From: Erythrobacter sp. 3-20A1M
Lineage (GTDB): Bacteria > Pseudomonadota > Alphaproteobacteria > Sphingomonadales > Sphingomonadaceae
Assembly (NCBI RefSeq): GCF_018636735.1
Contig: NZ_CP045200.1
Span: 1,178,001 to 1,242,000, forward strand
Direction of reading: 5' to 3'
DNA length: 64,000 nucleotides
In this document: positions 1 through 6,999 of the stretch, piece after piece
Numbering within the stretch: the stretch's first letter is position 1
How the letters are laid out: each line of letters begins with the position of its first letter
Position numbers and translations under genes: made by a program
The notes under the pieces: generated by a model
The model's database searches: none
Told to the model about the DNA's origin: nothing
What the model saw: the letters and a program-made list of their open reading frames with translations, nothing else

Positions 1-1
1 C

Positions 2-550
2 GATGCCGAGATCGTCGCCTTTCGCGCACCCGACGATCTGCGCGAACATGTCGCGCTCGTCATCGGCCAGCGCTCGGCCGAGCGTGTGCCGCTGGTGCGC
101 CTGCATTCGGAATGCCTGACCGGGGATGTGCTCGGCAGCCTAAAATGCGATTGCGGGCCGCAGCTCGACGCCGGGCTCGCCGCCATGGCGGAGGAGGCGG
201 GCGACGGCGGCTGGGGGGTGCTGCTCTACATGCGGCAGGAGGGGCGGGGCATCGGCCTCGTCAACAAGCTGCGCGCCTATCGCCTGCAGGATCAGGGCTT
301 CGACACGCTGGAAGCGAACCGGCGCCTGGGTCTGCCGGAGGAAGCGCGCGATTTCCCGACCGCTGCGCGGATGCTCGATCTGCTGCGGATCGAACGCATC
401 CGGCTGATGACCAACAATCCGGCGAAGGTGGAGGCGCTGCAGGCGGCGGGCGTGACGGTGGCCGAACGGGTGCCGCACCGCCTGCCGGCCAATCCGCACA
501 ATGCGCGCTATCTCGACACGAAGCGCGATCGGTCCGGCCACCTGTTGTGA
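2..550 (+). CDS. ribA: GTP cyclohydrolase II, 3' part (truncated by window start)
   Basis: This is the C-terminal part of GTP cyclohydrolase II, which opens GTP to 2,5-diamino-6-ribosylamino-pyrimidinone phosphate, the first step of riboflavin synthesis. The frame is open from base 2. It shows the zinc-binding segment [11 protein letters not shown]...KCDCG with its three cysteines, then the catalytic [11 protein letters not shown] block, the LMTNNPAKV block and the ending [13 protein letters not shown], all close to Escherichia coli RibA. The true start lies outside the window. Whether the missing N-terminus carries a RibB domain, as in some alphaproteobacteria, cannot be seen. No T-rich terminator follows; a short CCGCTAGCGG palindrome at 589-598 lies before the next gene. 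Confidence 0.95.
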   Translation, partial: DAEIVAFRAPDDLREHVALVIGQRSAERVPLVRLHSECLTGDVLGSLKCDCGPQLDAGLAAMAEEAGDGGWGVLLYMRQEGRGIGLVNKLRAYRLQDQGFDTLEANRRLGLPEEARDFPTAARMLDLLRIERIRLMTNNPAKVEALQAAGVTVAERVPHRLPANPHNARYLDTKRDRSGHLL

Positions 551-636
551 GAAAATATTAACTCAGTAAGTTTTCGTTAGCTAATGGACCGCTAGCGGCC
601 CAGGCGGGGCGCGAGCGAACAGGTGGGAAATTGTGG

Positions 637-1140
637 ATGCGAGTACGACCGGAAACTGCCGAGGATTTTCCGGCTATCCGCGCGCTGACACAAGCTTCCT
701 TCCATGAGGCCAACTATGGCTGGGACGATGCGGCCAACGCCCTGGATCGAATGCGCCTGGCAGGGTCTCTTGCCCTTTCGCTCGTCGCGCTGAACATGGA
801 CGAGGCCGTCATCGGCCATATCGCCTTTTCGCCGATCACCGTTTCGGACGGGACGACGGGCTGGTTCGATCTGGCCCCCCTTTCGGTCATGGCGACCCGG
901 CAACGCACCGGCATCGGCGGCAGCCTGATCGTGCGGGGGGTCGCCGAAATGCGCGCGGCCGGCGCGCGGGGCATCGTGGTGATGGGCGATCCGGCCTATT
1001 ATTCCCGCTTCGGCTTCCAGCCTGTCCCCGATCTGACGCTCCAGGGTGCGCCGACAGAATGGCTGCTGGCATTGCCGCTGGAAGGTGAGGCGCCATCGGG
1101 CGCGATCCGGCTTAGCCCCGGATTTCTCGGGTCACCGTAG
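637..1140 (+). CDS. GNAT family N-acetyltransferase (YhbS-like)
   Basis: This is a 167-residue single-domain GNAT acyltransferase expected to move an acetyl group from acetyl-CoA to an unknown amine or small molecule. The acetyl-CoA pyrophosphate loop is visible as RQRTGIGGSLI at about residues 88-98. It is followed by MGDPAYYSRFGF, a typical YhbS-type motif near the end of the fold. I chose ATG 637 because an AGGTGGG Shine-Dalgarno-like run at 621-627 sits about nine bases upstream; a TTG at 631 is in frame but too close to that site. The gene overlaps the convergent zinc-finger gene by nine bases. The substrate cannot be told from sequence. Confidence 0.85.
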   Translation: MRVRPETAEDFPAIRALTQASFHEANYGWDDAANALDRMRLAGSLALSLVALNMDEAVIGHIAFSPITVSDGTTGWFDLAPLSVMATRQRTGIGGSLIVRGVAEMRAAGARGIVVMGDPAYYSRFGFQPVPDLTLQGAPTEWLLALPLEGEAPSGAIRLSPGFLGSP

Positions 1141-1394
1141 CTGGCTGTCTTTCGAACCGCGGCGGTTGATGGTGGAATGGCGCACCGCACTGTCGCGCGC
1201 GCCCTGGCATTCGACGCAAGTGCGCACGCCCGGCAAGGCTGCGCGGCGCTTCTCGGGAATGGGTTCACCGCATTCGTCGCAATATTCCGCCGCCTCGCCC
1301 GTGGGCATGCGGGACCTCGCGGCGTCACCGCGTCGCTTATCGTATCGTCGATCTGATCCTGTACCGCTCCGTCGCGGGACCATCCGCCTGCCAT
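1132..1394 (-). pseudogene. DksA/TraR-type C4 zinc finger protein (YbiI-like), frameshifted
   Basis: This small DksA/TraR-family zinc-finger protein reads in two frames. The N-terminal part starts at ATG 1394 with a perfect AGGAGG six to seven bases upstream and reads MAGGWSRDGAVQDQIDD...SDAV, as YbiI-type proteins begin. The C-terminal part is one frame over: ARSRMPTGEAAEYCDECGEP, then the second CxxC pair in RTCVECQGARD, ending NRRGSKDSQLR. The shift lies near 1323-1328. One missing base there restores a protein matching the YbiI spacing exactly (eight residues between DA and the PxGE motif). The intact family is thought to bind the RNA polymerase secondary channel; that is family knowledge. 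This is either a sequencing indel or a fresh pseudogene. Confidence 0.85.
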
Positions 1395-1654
1395 AGCCGG
1401 CCTCCTTTCACCCGTCCGATATAGGAACGGGTTCGCGATCCTGCCAGATTGCGGTCCCAACCGAACCAGTTGTTGGTGATCTTGCCCGCCGCGCCTTGCG
1501 AGAGGTCGATCATGTAGTTGATCCCGCGCCTTTGCGAATCGTCGAAGTCCGAAGCGGCAATGTCGGCCCGCGCCGCGCGCGTCTTGACGTAATGGCCCTC
1601 AGTGCCGCGTTCGATCCGGCTGCGGGTCACCCGCCGCTGCCCGATCGCGCCGGT
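1337..1654 (-). CDS. hypothetical protein, doubtful
   Basis: This open frame begins just after a TAG at 1657-1655 and ends with TAA at 1339-1337. The first usable start is GTG 1630 (97 residues). Codon third positions are strongly G/C between about 1630 and 1400, as in real genes here, and the peptide contains RRGINYMIDLSQGAAGK and ITNNWFGWDRNLAG. There is no ATG, no clear ribosome binding site, and its end overlaps the DksA-type gene by about 58 bases. It may be a real small gene whose 5' or 3' end is also frameshifted, or chance. I do not recognise the family. Confidence 0.3.
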   Translation of the reverse strand, partial: TGAIGQRRVTRSRIERGTEGHYVKTRAARADIAASDFDDSQRRGINYMIDLSQGAAGKITNNWFGWDRNLAGSRTRSYIGRVKGGRLWQADGPATERYRIRSTIR

Positions 1655-1694
1655 CTAAATAGCATGTGCGGGCATGCGTCACACGCAAGCGCTG

Positions 1695-3485
1695 TCAGTG
1701 TTCGCGGATCGCCTTCAGAAACCGTTCGCCATAGGTTTCCAGCTTGCGGGCCCCGATCCCGGCGATGCGGCCCATTTCCGCGGCGGTTCCGGGGCGGCGT
1801 TCGGTCATCTCGCGCAAGGTGGCGTCGTGGAAGATGACGTAGGGCGGCACTTGCGCCTCCTCCGCCAGTTCACGGCGGAGCGCGCGGAGCGCGTCGAACA
1901 GCGGATCGCCGACCGGATTGGCGTCGCTGCCCGACCGGCGCCGGGTCCGGCTGCGCCGTGGCGGCAGAACGATGGCCACCTCCGCCTCGTCCTTCAGGAT
2001 GGCGCGCGATCCCTCCCCCAGCGCCAGCCCGCCATGCTCGGTCGAAACGAGGGCGCCGCGCGCCTGCAGCGCCCGCGCGACCGGGCGGATCAATCCGGCC
2101 TCCTCGCCTTCGACGATACCGTGGACGGACAGGCGATCATGGCCTTTGGCCAGGACGCGCTCGTCCTGCGATCCGGTCAGCACCTTTTCCAGATGACCCA
2201 GGCCGAAGCTCTGCCCCGTGCGATACACCGCCGACAGCAGCTTGCGCGCGATCTGCGTCGCGTCGACCACGCCGGGCGGGTTCAAGCAGTTGTCGCAATT
2301 GCCACAGGTCTGCGGCGGGTCCTCCCCGAAATGGCGCAACAGCACGGCGCGGCGGCATCCGGCGGTTTCCACCAGGCCCGCCAGCGCATCGAGCCGCGTG
2401 TTCTCGCCGTGGCGGCGGTCCGGTGCCAGCTCCCCCAGCCGCTGGCGCGCCCGCGCGAAATCGCCCGCATCCCATAGCATCACCGCGCGCGCCGGATCGC
2501 CGTCGCGCCCGGCGCGGCCCGTTTCCTGGTAATAGGCCTCGATCGATTTGGGCAAGGCAGCATGGGCGACGAAGCGTACGTCGGGCTTGTCGATGCCCAT
2601 GCCGAAAGCGATGGTGGCGACGATCACCATATCCTCGCTGGCGACGAAGGCGGCTTGGTTGGCGGCGCGCGTGTCCGCGTCCAGCCCCGCGTGATAGGCG
2701 CGCACCTCGCGCCCCGTCGCCCCGCCCAGCTTCTCCGCCAGTTCCTCCACCTTGCGCCGGGTCGGCGCGTAGACGATGCCCGGCCCCGGCTCCTCCTCCA
2801 TCATCTTGACCAGCTGACGCACGGGGTTGTCGCGCGGACGGATGGCGTAGCGGATATTGGGGCGATCGAACCCGGCAACGATCAGCCCCTCTTCCGGAAT
2901 GCCGAGCTGGGCGAGGATGTCGGTGCGGGTGTGCGCATCCGCGGTCGCGGTCAATGCGAGGCGCGGCACGTTGCCGAACGCATCCATCATGGGACGCAGC
3001 TGGCGGTAGTCGGGGCGGAAATCATGGCCCCATTCGGACACGCAATGCGCCTCGTCGATCGCGAACAGGGCGATGCGCGCCGCGCCGAGCAGATCGCGGA
3101 AATGCGGCTGGCTGGCGCGTTCGGGCGCGACGTAGAGCAGATCGAGCTCGCCCGCGCGGAACGCGTCCTGCGTCTCGCGCCAGTCGGCGTCGGCGCTGGT
3201 CAGCGTCGCCGCGCGGATGCCGTTGGCCCGCGCGCTGCGCAACTGGTCGTGCATCAGCGCGATCAGCGGGGAGACGACGACGCAACATCCTTCCATCACC
3301 GTGGCCGGCAGCTGGTAGGTGAGCGACTTGCCCGCGCCGGTCGGCATCACCGCCAGGGTGGAGCGCCCGGCCAGCACCCGGCCCACGACCTCCGCCTGCC
3401 GCCCGCGAAACTCGTCGAACCCGAACACCTCGCGCAAGGCGGTGCGGGCGCGCTGGGGAACGGGGTATGCGGCTGGTTCGGACAT
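1695..3485 (-). CDS. recQ: ATP-dependent DNA helicase RecQ
   Basis: RecQ is a 3'-5' superfamily 2 DNA helicase acting in recombination and replication-fork repair. The 596-residue protein has the full RecQ layout: a Q-motif region with FRGRQ at about 26-30, Walker A MPTGAGKS at about 47-54, the DEAH box in AIDEAHCVSEWGHD at about 142-155, and a second helicase lobe with ETGRAGRDG. The zinc-binding RQC segment has its cysteines in the CRRAVLLRHFGE...CGNCDNC stretch, and a C-terminal HRDC domain covers roughly 525-596. Length matches the family. It starts at ATG 3485 and appears monocistronic. The DksA-type gene lies downstream on the same strand. Confidence 0.97.
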   Translation of the reverse strand: MSEPAAYPVPQRARTALREVFGFDEFRGRQAEVVGRVLAGRSTLAVMPTGAGKSLTYQLPATVMEGCCVVVSPLIALMHDQLRSARANGIRAATLTSADADWRETQDAFRAGELDLLYVAPERASQPHFRDLLGAARIALFAIDEAHCVSEWGHDFRPDYRQLRPMMDAFGNVPRLALTATADAHTRTDILAQLGIPEEGLIVAGFDRPNIRYAIRPRDNPVRQLVKMMEEEPGPGIVYAPTRRKVEELAEKLGGATGREVRAYHAGLDADTRAANQAAFVASEDMVIVATIAFGMGIDKPDVRFVAHAALPKSIEAYYQETGRAGRDGDPARAVMLWDAGDFARARQRLGELAPDRRHGENTRLDALAGLVETAGCRRAVLLRHFGEDPPQTCGNCDNCLNPPGVVDATQIARKLLSAVYRTGQSFGLGHLEKVLTGSQDERVLAKGHDRLSVHGIVEGEEAGLIRPVARALQARGALVSTEHGGLALGEGSRAILKDEAEVAIVLPPRRSRTRRRSGSDANPVGDPLFDALRALRRELAEEAQVPPYVIFHDATLREMTERRPGTAAEMGRIAGIGARKLETYGERFLKAIREH

Positions 3486-3634
3486 GCCGCGCCCCTTGTG
3501 CAGAGCGGGTGCCGCCTTGCAAGCGGGGCGACGCGCTTTTCCCTTGGCCGGAACCGGGCACGAGGGCTATCACGCGCGGGAGCGATCATGGGCCCTCCGG
3601 CCCGGTCGCGATCCATTCGAGGGAGAATTTCCAG

Positions 3635-3976
3635 ATGAAAACCACTTTCCGTTTCGGTCTCGCACTTACCGGCGCGCTGGCGCTCGCCGCCTGCGGCAGC
3701 TCGGACAACGCATCGGACGACGCGCAGGCGGATTCGGTCGAAATGCCGGCCGAGGACGCGATGGCCGACGTGACCGAGACTCCGGTGATGGACGAGCAGG
3801 GGACGACCGCGACTCTCGCCCCCGCGACGCGCAACCGGCTTGAAGAGGCGCAGGACAAGGCCGAGGAAGCCCAGCAAAGCGCGCAGAACGCAGGCGAAGC
3901 AGCCGCTGCTGCCGCCGCCGATGTGCAGGCCGCGGCGGAAGAAGCCGCCGCCCAGGCCGAACAGAAGACCAACTGA
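3635..3976 (+). CDS. small Ala/Glu-rich lipoprotein
   Basis: This is a 113-residue predicted lipoprotein. ATG 3635 is preceded by GGGAGAA at 3621-3627. The N-terminus MKTTFRFGLALTGALALAAC is a classic signal peptide with lipobox LAAC (Cys20). The mature part starts with an acidic, disordered-looking stretch. It ends in an alanine/glutamate-rich segment with heptad-like spacing (EEAQDKAEEAQQSAQNAG...), suggesting a helix or coiled coil in the periplasm. No known domain is recognised. Its composition resembles the lipoprotein at 5444-5707. It diverges from recQ, sharing an upstream region of about 150 bases. Confidence 0.75.
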   Translation: MKTTFRFGLALTGALALAACGSSDNASDDAQADSVEMPAEDAMADVTETPVMDEQGTTATLAPATRNRLEEAQDKAEEAQQSAQNAGEAAAAAAADVQAAAEEAAAQAEQKTN

Positions 3977-4002
3977 GCACGGCCCGCAGCCTTTCGGGCA
4001 TG

Positions 4003-4285
4003 ATGGCGGAGGCGGACGGGTCCCTGCGCCCTCGCACGCGACGGGGCGGTCTGCGCCCCGGCCCTGCCATCATGCTCGGCTGCACGCTGGTATTCGGCCT
4101 GCGGCCCCGGCGAGAACGATCCGGGCACCGGCGAGGTCACCATGGGCAAGGCACGCCGCCTGAACGCGGCGACCGCCCGGATAGAGGACGAGCGCCTTCC
4201 CCCGGCGGCGCTGAACGAATCCTCGCGCGGCGATAGCCCAGCCGCATCCCCCGTCTCGAGGGACGGCAACACGCCAGGCGATTGA
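4003..4285 (+). pseudogene. possible small lipoprotein gene with frameshift
   Basis: Two frames together look like one small lipoprotein. In the first, ATG 4072 (or ATG 4003) reads MLGCTLVFGL, a hydrophobic export-signal core. At about 4096-4099 the lipobox-like continuation ACGPGENDPGTGEVTMGKA appears one frame over and runs to TGA 4283-4285. Neither frame alone gives a sensible protein: the first continues as arginine-rich noise, and the second has no start before ATG 4141. Either two bases are missing (or one is extra) near 4096-4100, or the gene has decayed. If neither holds, a 47-residue cytosolic peptide from ATG 4141 is the alternative. There is no recognised family. Confidence 0.4.
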
Positions 4286-4414
4286 CGTGTGCGTGACGAC
4301 GCCGGGGACGCTCGCTTGCGCTAGCGTGTCCGAGGCCCCATTTTCGTAGAGCCTATTCATGCGCCTGCGACCGCTCCGGTCCCTGCGCGAACCACACAGA
4401 AGGAGGGAGCGCCG

Positions 4415-5353
4415 ATGGCCACGCCTGCCCGTACCGAACCCGATTTCTCGACCATTCCCGACTTGCCGGAGGATGTCTTCACCGCGCCGCTCAAGCGGCC
4501 CGAACATGTCGGCGACGACTGGCTTGAGCCCGCGCAGACGCGGTATGATTCGGAAGACGACGCGGTCTGGAACGACCTCTTCGCCCGGCAGATGGAGGTC
4601 CTGCCCGGCCGCGCCGCCAGCGCGTTTCTGGCCGGGCTCGAGAAACTCGACCTGGGCCGGGGCGGTGTACCTGATTTCGGCGACCTGTCGGAGGAACTGG
4701 GCAAGCTGACCGGGTGGAGCGTGGTGCCGGTGCCCATGCTGATCCCCGACCATGTGTTCTTCTGGCACCTCGCCAACCGGCGGTTTCCTGCGGGCAATTT
4801 CATCCGCACGCGCGAGACCTTCGACTACATCCAGGAACCCGATGTGTTCCACGATGTGTTCGGCCATGTCCCGATGCTGACCGACCCGGTTTATGCGGAC
4901 TACATGCAGGAATACGGCAAGGCCGGCTGGAAGGCGATGCACCACAATCGGTTGAAGGCGCTCGGCGCGCTCTACTGGTACACGGTCGAATTCGGCCTGC
5001 TGCGCGAGGAAGAGGGACTGCGCGCCTATGGGGCCGGCATCCTGTCCGGGCCGACCGAGGCGGTGTTCGCGGTGGAAGCGCAAAGCCCCAACCGCATCAT
5101 GCTGAATGTCGATCGGGTCATGCGGACGGACTACGTCATCAGCGATCTGCAGCCGACCTATTTCGTGATCGAGAGTTTCGAGGATCTCTACCGCCAGACG
5201 GTCGAACGCGATTTCGACCGGCTCTACCGCAATCTCTCACCCGCCTTCACCTATGCCAATTCGGCGGTGATCGACGTCGACAACGTGGTGCACCGGGGCA
5301 CGCAGGAATATCTGCTGCGCGGCGGCCGCGGCAGCGGGGCGAAGCCGGTCTAG
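4415..5353 (+). CDS. phhA: phenylalanine 4-monooxygenase
   Basis: This enzyme hydroxylates L-phenylalanine to L-tyrosine using O2, non-haem iron and a tetrahydropterin. The 312-residue protein is the short bacterial catalytic-domain form without a regulatory ACT domain. The iron ligands of the 2-His-1-carboxylate triad are visible: His146 and His151 in PDVFHDVFGHVPML, and Glu192 in YWYTVEFGL. The pterin/substrate loop region LIPDHVFFWHLANRRFP is also present. ATG 4415 follows an AAGGAGGG ribosome binding site at about 4401-4408. The usual pterin-recycling partner phhB is not adjacent. A strong bidirectional terminator follows. Confidence 0.96.
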   Translation: MATPARTEPDFSTIPDLPEDVFTAPLKRPEHVGDDWLEPAQTRYDSEDDAVWNDLFARQMEVLPGRAASAFLAGLEKLDLGRGGVPDFGDLSEELGKLTGWSVVPVPMLIPDHVFFWHLANRRFPAGNFIRTRETFDYIQEPDVFHDVFGHVPMLTDPVYADYMQEYGKAGWKAMHHNRLKALGALYWYTVEFGLLREEEGLRAYGAGILSGPTEAVFAVEAQSPNRIMLNVDRVMRTDYVISDLQPTYFVIESFEDLYRQTVERDFDRLYRNLSPAFTYANSAVIDVDNVVHRGTQEYLLRGGRGSGAKPV

Positions 5354-5382
5354 CGCCGAAGGGCGGCCCGGTCCGAACAACA

Positions 5383-5418
5383 AAAAACCGGCCAGGGATC
5401 GCTCCCGGGCCGGTTTTT
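5383..5418. terminator. bidirectional rho-independent terminator
   Basis: AAAAACCGGCC (5383-5393) pairs perfectly with GGCCGGTTTTT (5408-5418), with GGG/CCC able to stack inside the loop. A-tract and T-tract flanks make it work in both directions, fitting its position between convergent phhA and the small lipoprotein gene at 5444-5707. Confidence 0.85.
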
Positions 5419-5443
5419 CGTAACCATCGATGATGGCAGGTGC

Positions 5444-5707
5444 TTACTGACCGGCGGCTTCGTCGGCAGCTTCGCCCTGCTCTTCCATCGCGTCGGCCTT
5501 GTCGTCGGCCGCGTCCTTCATCGCATCTTCCTGCGCGTCGGAAATCTGGCCGGAATCTTCCATGGCGTCGGCGGTCTGGTCGACCTGCGCTTCCATCGCT
5601 TCGCCCTTGTCTTCGGCGGCTTCTTCACGCGGGCCGTCGCAGGCGGCGAGGCCGAGGCCCAGCGCGGCTACGGAAGCGAACATGGCGGTCTTTGCGGAAA
5701 ATTTCAT
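5444..5707 (-). CDS. small acidic lipoprotein
   Basis: This is an 87-residue predicted lipoprotein. ATG 5707 is preceded by GGGGTGAGAAC. The signal peptide MKFSAKTAMFASVAALGLGL leads into lipobox LAAC (Cys23). The mature chain is very rich in Ala, Glu, Asp, Met and Gln with no aromatic residues. It has repeated DAMED/DAMKD/DAMEE patterns that would form an amphipathic, probably coiled-coil helix. It looks like an entericidin-sized or Lpp-like envelope lipoprotein, but I cannot assign a family. An in-frame upstream start at 5746 would put a non-signal extension ahead of the signal peptide and is less likely. Confidence 0.7.
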   Translation of the reverse strand: MKFSAKTAMFASVAALGLGLAACDGPREEAAEDKGEAMEAQVDQTADAMEDSGQISDAQEDAMKDAADDKADAMEEQGEAADEAAGQ

Positions 5708-5788
5708 GGTGTTCTCACCCCTTTGTTGCTTGGGAGGGTGGGGCATAGCAACGCTATCGCCCCCGCGTAAGAGGAAATGTCGGTAAGA

Positions 5789-6043
5789 TTAACGCAGCAC
5801 GGTGCGGCGCAGAATGGCGAGGCCGGTCAATAGCGCCATTCCGCCGATCACGGCCGCCAGCAACGCCCAGGGGGAAACCCCGACCTGCAACGGACCGGGA
5901 TTGGTCAGCCCACCGCAGCCCAGCGCCCCGACCAGGGCGACTGCGATATTGAGCAGGATATCCTGCCCGTCCTCGGTCTCGCAAATGATACTGGCGAGCC
6001 AACCGAGAATACCGCCGATGGCAACCAGGACGATCAGTCCCAT
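5789..6043 (-). CDS. GlsB/YeaQ/YmgE family stress-response membrane protein
   Basis: This is an 84-residue inner-membrane protein of the transglycosylase-associated (GlsB/YeaQ/YmgE) family. It begins MGLIVLVAIGGILGWLASII, followed by a second glycine-rich hydrophobic segment (LLNIAVALVGALG) and a third near the C-terminus (ALLAAVIGGMALLTGLAIL), giving the usual three-helix layout. ATG 6043 follows GGGGAAG. The family is commonly induced by envelope or general stress, though its biochemical role is not established. A GGAAC/GTT pair upstream (6077-6099) weakly resembles an alphaproteobacterial general-stress promoter. Confidence 0.8.
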   Translation of the reverse strand: MGLIVLVAIGGILGWLASIICETEDGQDILLNIAVALVGALGCGGLTNPGPLQVGVSPWALLAAVIGGMALLTGLAILRRTVLR

Positions 6044-6076
6044 GTGAACTTCCCCGCGAATTGGTACGATACCGAA

Positions 6077-6099
6077 AACGCGAGCCACACTATGGTTCC
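6077..6099 (-). promoter_or_regulatory. weak EcfG-type promoter candidate
   Basis: On the minus strand, GGAAC (6099-6095) is followed 15 bases later by GTT (part of CGTTTT at about 6080-6075), about 35 bases before the YeaQ-type gene. EcfG promoters in Alphaproteobacteria have GGAAC and a CGTT-like -10 with a slightly longer spacer, so this is only suggestive. Confidence 0.25.
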
Positions 6100-6108
6100 C
6101 TGGAAGCG

Positions 6109-6918
6109 TTAACGCAGTGCGAGCCAGGCGACGGCCGCGCCGCCGATCACGATGCGGTACCAGGCGAACGGCGCGAAGCCATGGCGGCTGACATAGGCGA
6201 CGAATGCGCGGATCACGCCGAGAGCCACGAAGAAGCTGACGACGAAGCCGATCGCGATCTCGCCCCAGCCCACACTGCTGCCCGCCGATAGCTGGTCGCT
6301 CTTGGTCAGCAGCTCCAGCGTGGTCGCGCCTACCATGGTCGGCACTGCGAGGAAGAAGGAAAATTCGGCGGCAGTCTTGCGGTTAACGCCCATGGCCAGT
6401 GCCCCCATGATGGTCGCACCGGACCGGCTTACCCCGGGCACCATGGCGAGGCATTGCGCCAGGCCGACGCCCAGCACCTTCGCCAGCGGCAGGTCGGCGA
6501 CGCTTTCCTCACCCTTCGGGTTCGCGACGCGCTCGATCGCCAGGATGGCGATGCCGCCGACGATCAGGGCCCAGCCGACCACGGACGGGCTGCCCAGCAG
6601 GATGTCGATATAGTCCTTGAGCGCGAGGCCCAGCACCGCGCTGGGGAGGAAGGCGACCAGGATGTTGCGCGCGAACCGCACGCCGTGCCGCTTCCACTGG
6701 AGCAGGTCGACCAGCGCCCCCCAGAAAGTGCCCCAATACTGGTACACCACGGCCAGGATGGCGCCCAGCTGGATGACGACGTTGAACATCGCCCATTGCG
6801 CGGCGTCGTAACCGAACAGCTCGGTCGCGAGGATCAGGTGCCCGGTCGAGGATACGGGAACGAATTCGGTCAGTCCCTCGACGATGCCGAGCAGGATGGC
6901 GGTGATGGTCTCGTTCAT
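6109..6918 (-). CDS. uppP: undecaprenyl-diphosphatase
   Basis: UppP (BacA) dephosphorylates undecaprenyl pyrophosphate at the cytoplasmic membrane so the lipid carrier can be reused for peptidoglycan and polysaccharide synthesis; it also gives bacitracin tolerance. The 269-residue, highly hydrophobic protein carries both catalytic signatures: GIVEGLTEFVPVSSTGHL near the N-terminus (the Glu-rich motif) and PGVSRSGATI in the second half with the conserved Ser-Arg-Ser. Length is normal for the family. ATG 6918 is preceded by a GGGGG run. The gene appears to stand alone between the YeaQ-type gene and the M13 peptidase, all on the minus strand. Confidence 0.96.
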   Translation of the reverse strand: MNETITAILLGIVEGLTEFVPVSSTGHLILATELFGYDAAQWAMFNVVIQLGAILAVVYQYWGTFWGALVDLLQWKRHGVRFARNILVAFLPSAVLGLALKDYIDILLGSPSVVGWALIVGGIAILAIERVANPKGEESVADLPLAKVLGVGLAQCLAMVPGVSRSGATIMGALAMGVNRKTAAEFSFFLAVPTMVGATTLELLTKSDQLSAGSSVGWGEIAIGFVVSFFVALGVIRAFVAYVSRHGFAPFAWYRIVIGGAAVAWLALR

Positions 6919-6999
6919 GCGGCCCCCATGAAGAAAGGGCGGGGCAAGTCAAGCGACCTGCCCCGCCCCCGATTGCGGAAACGCGTTCGATCGACGCGA

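Noticed and set aside
589-598. CCGCTAGCGG as a terminator after ribA
   Set aside because: The palindrome has only a 5-bp stem with no loop and no T-tract.
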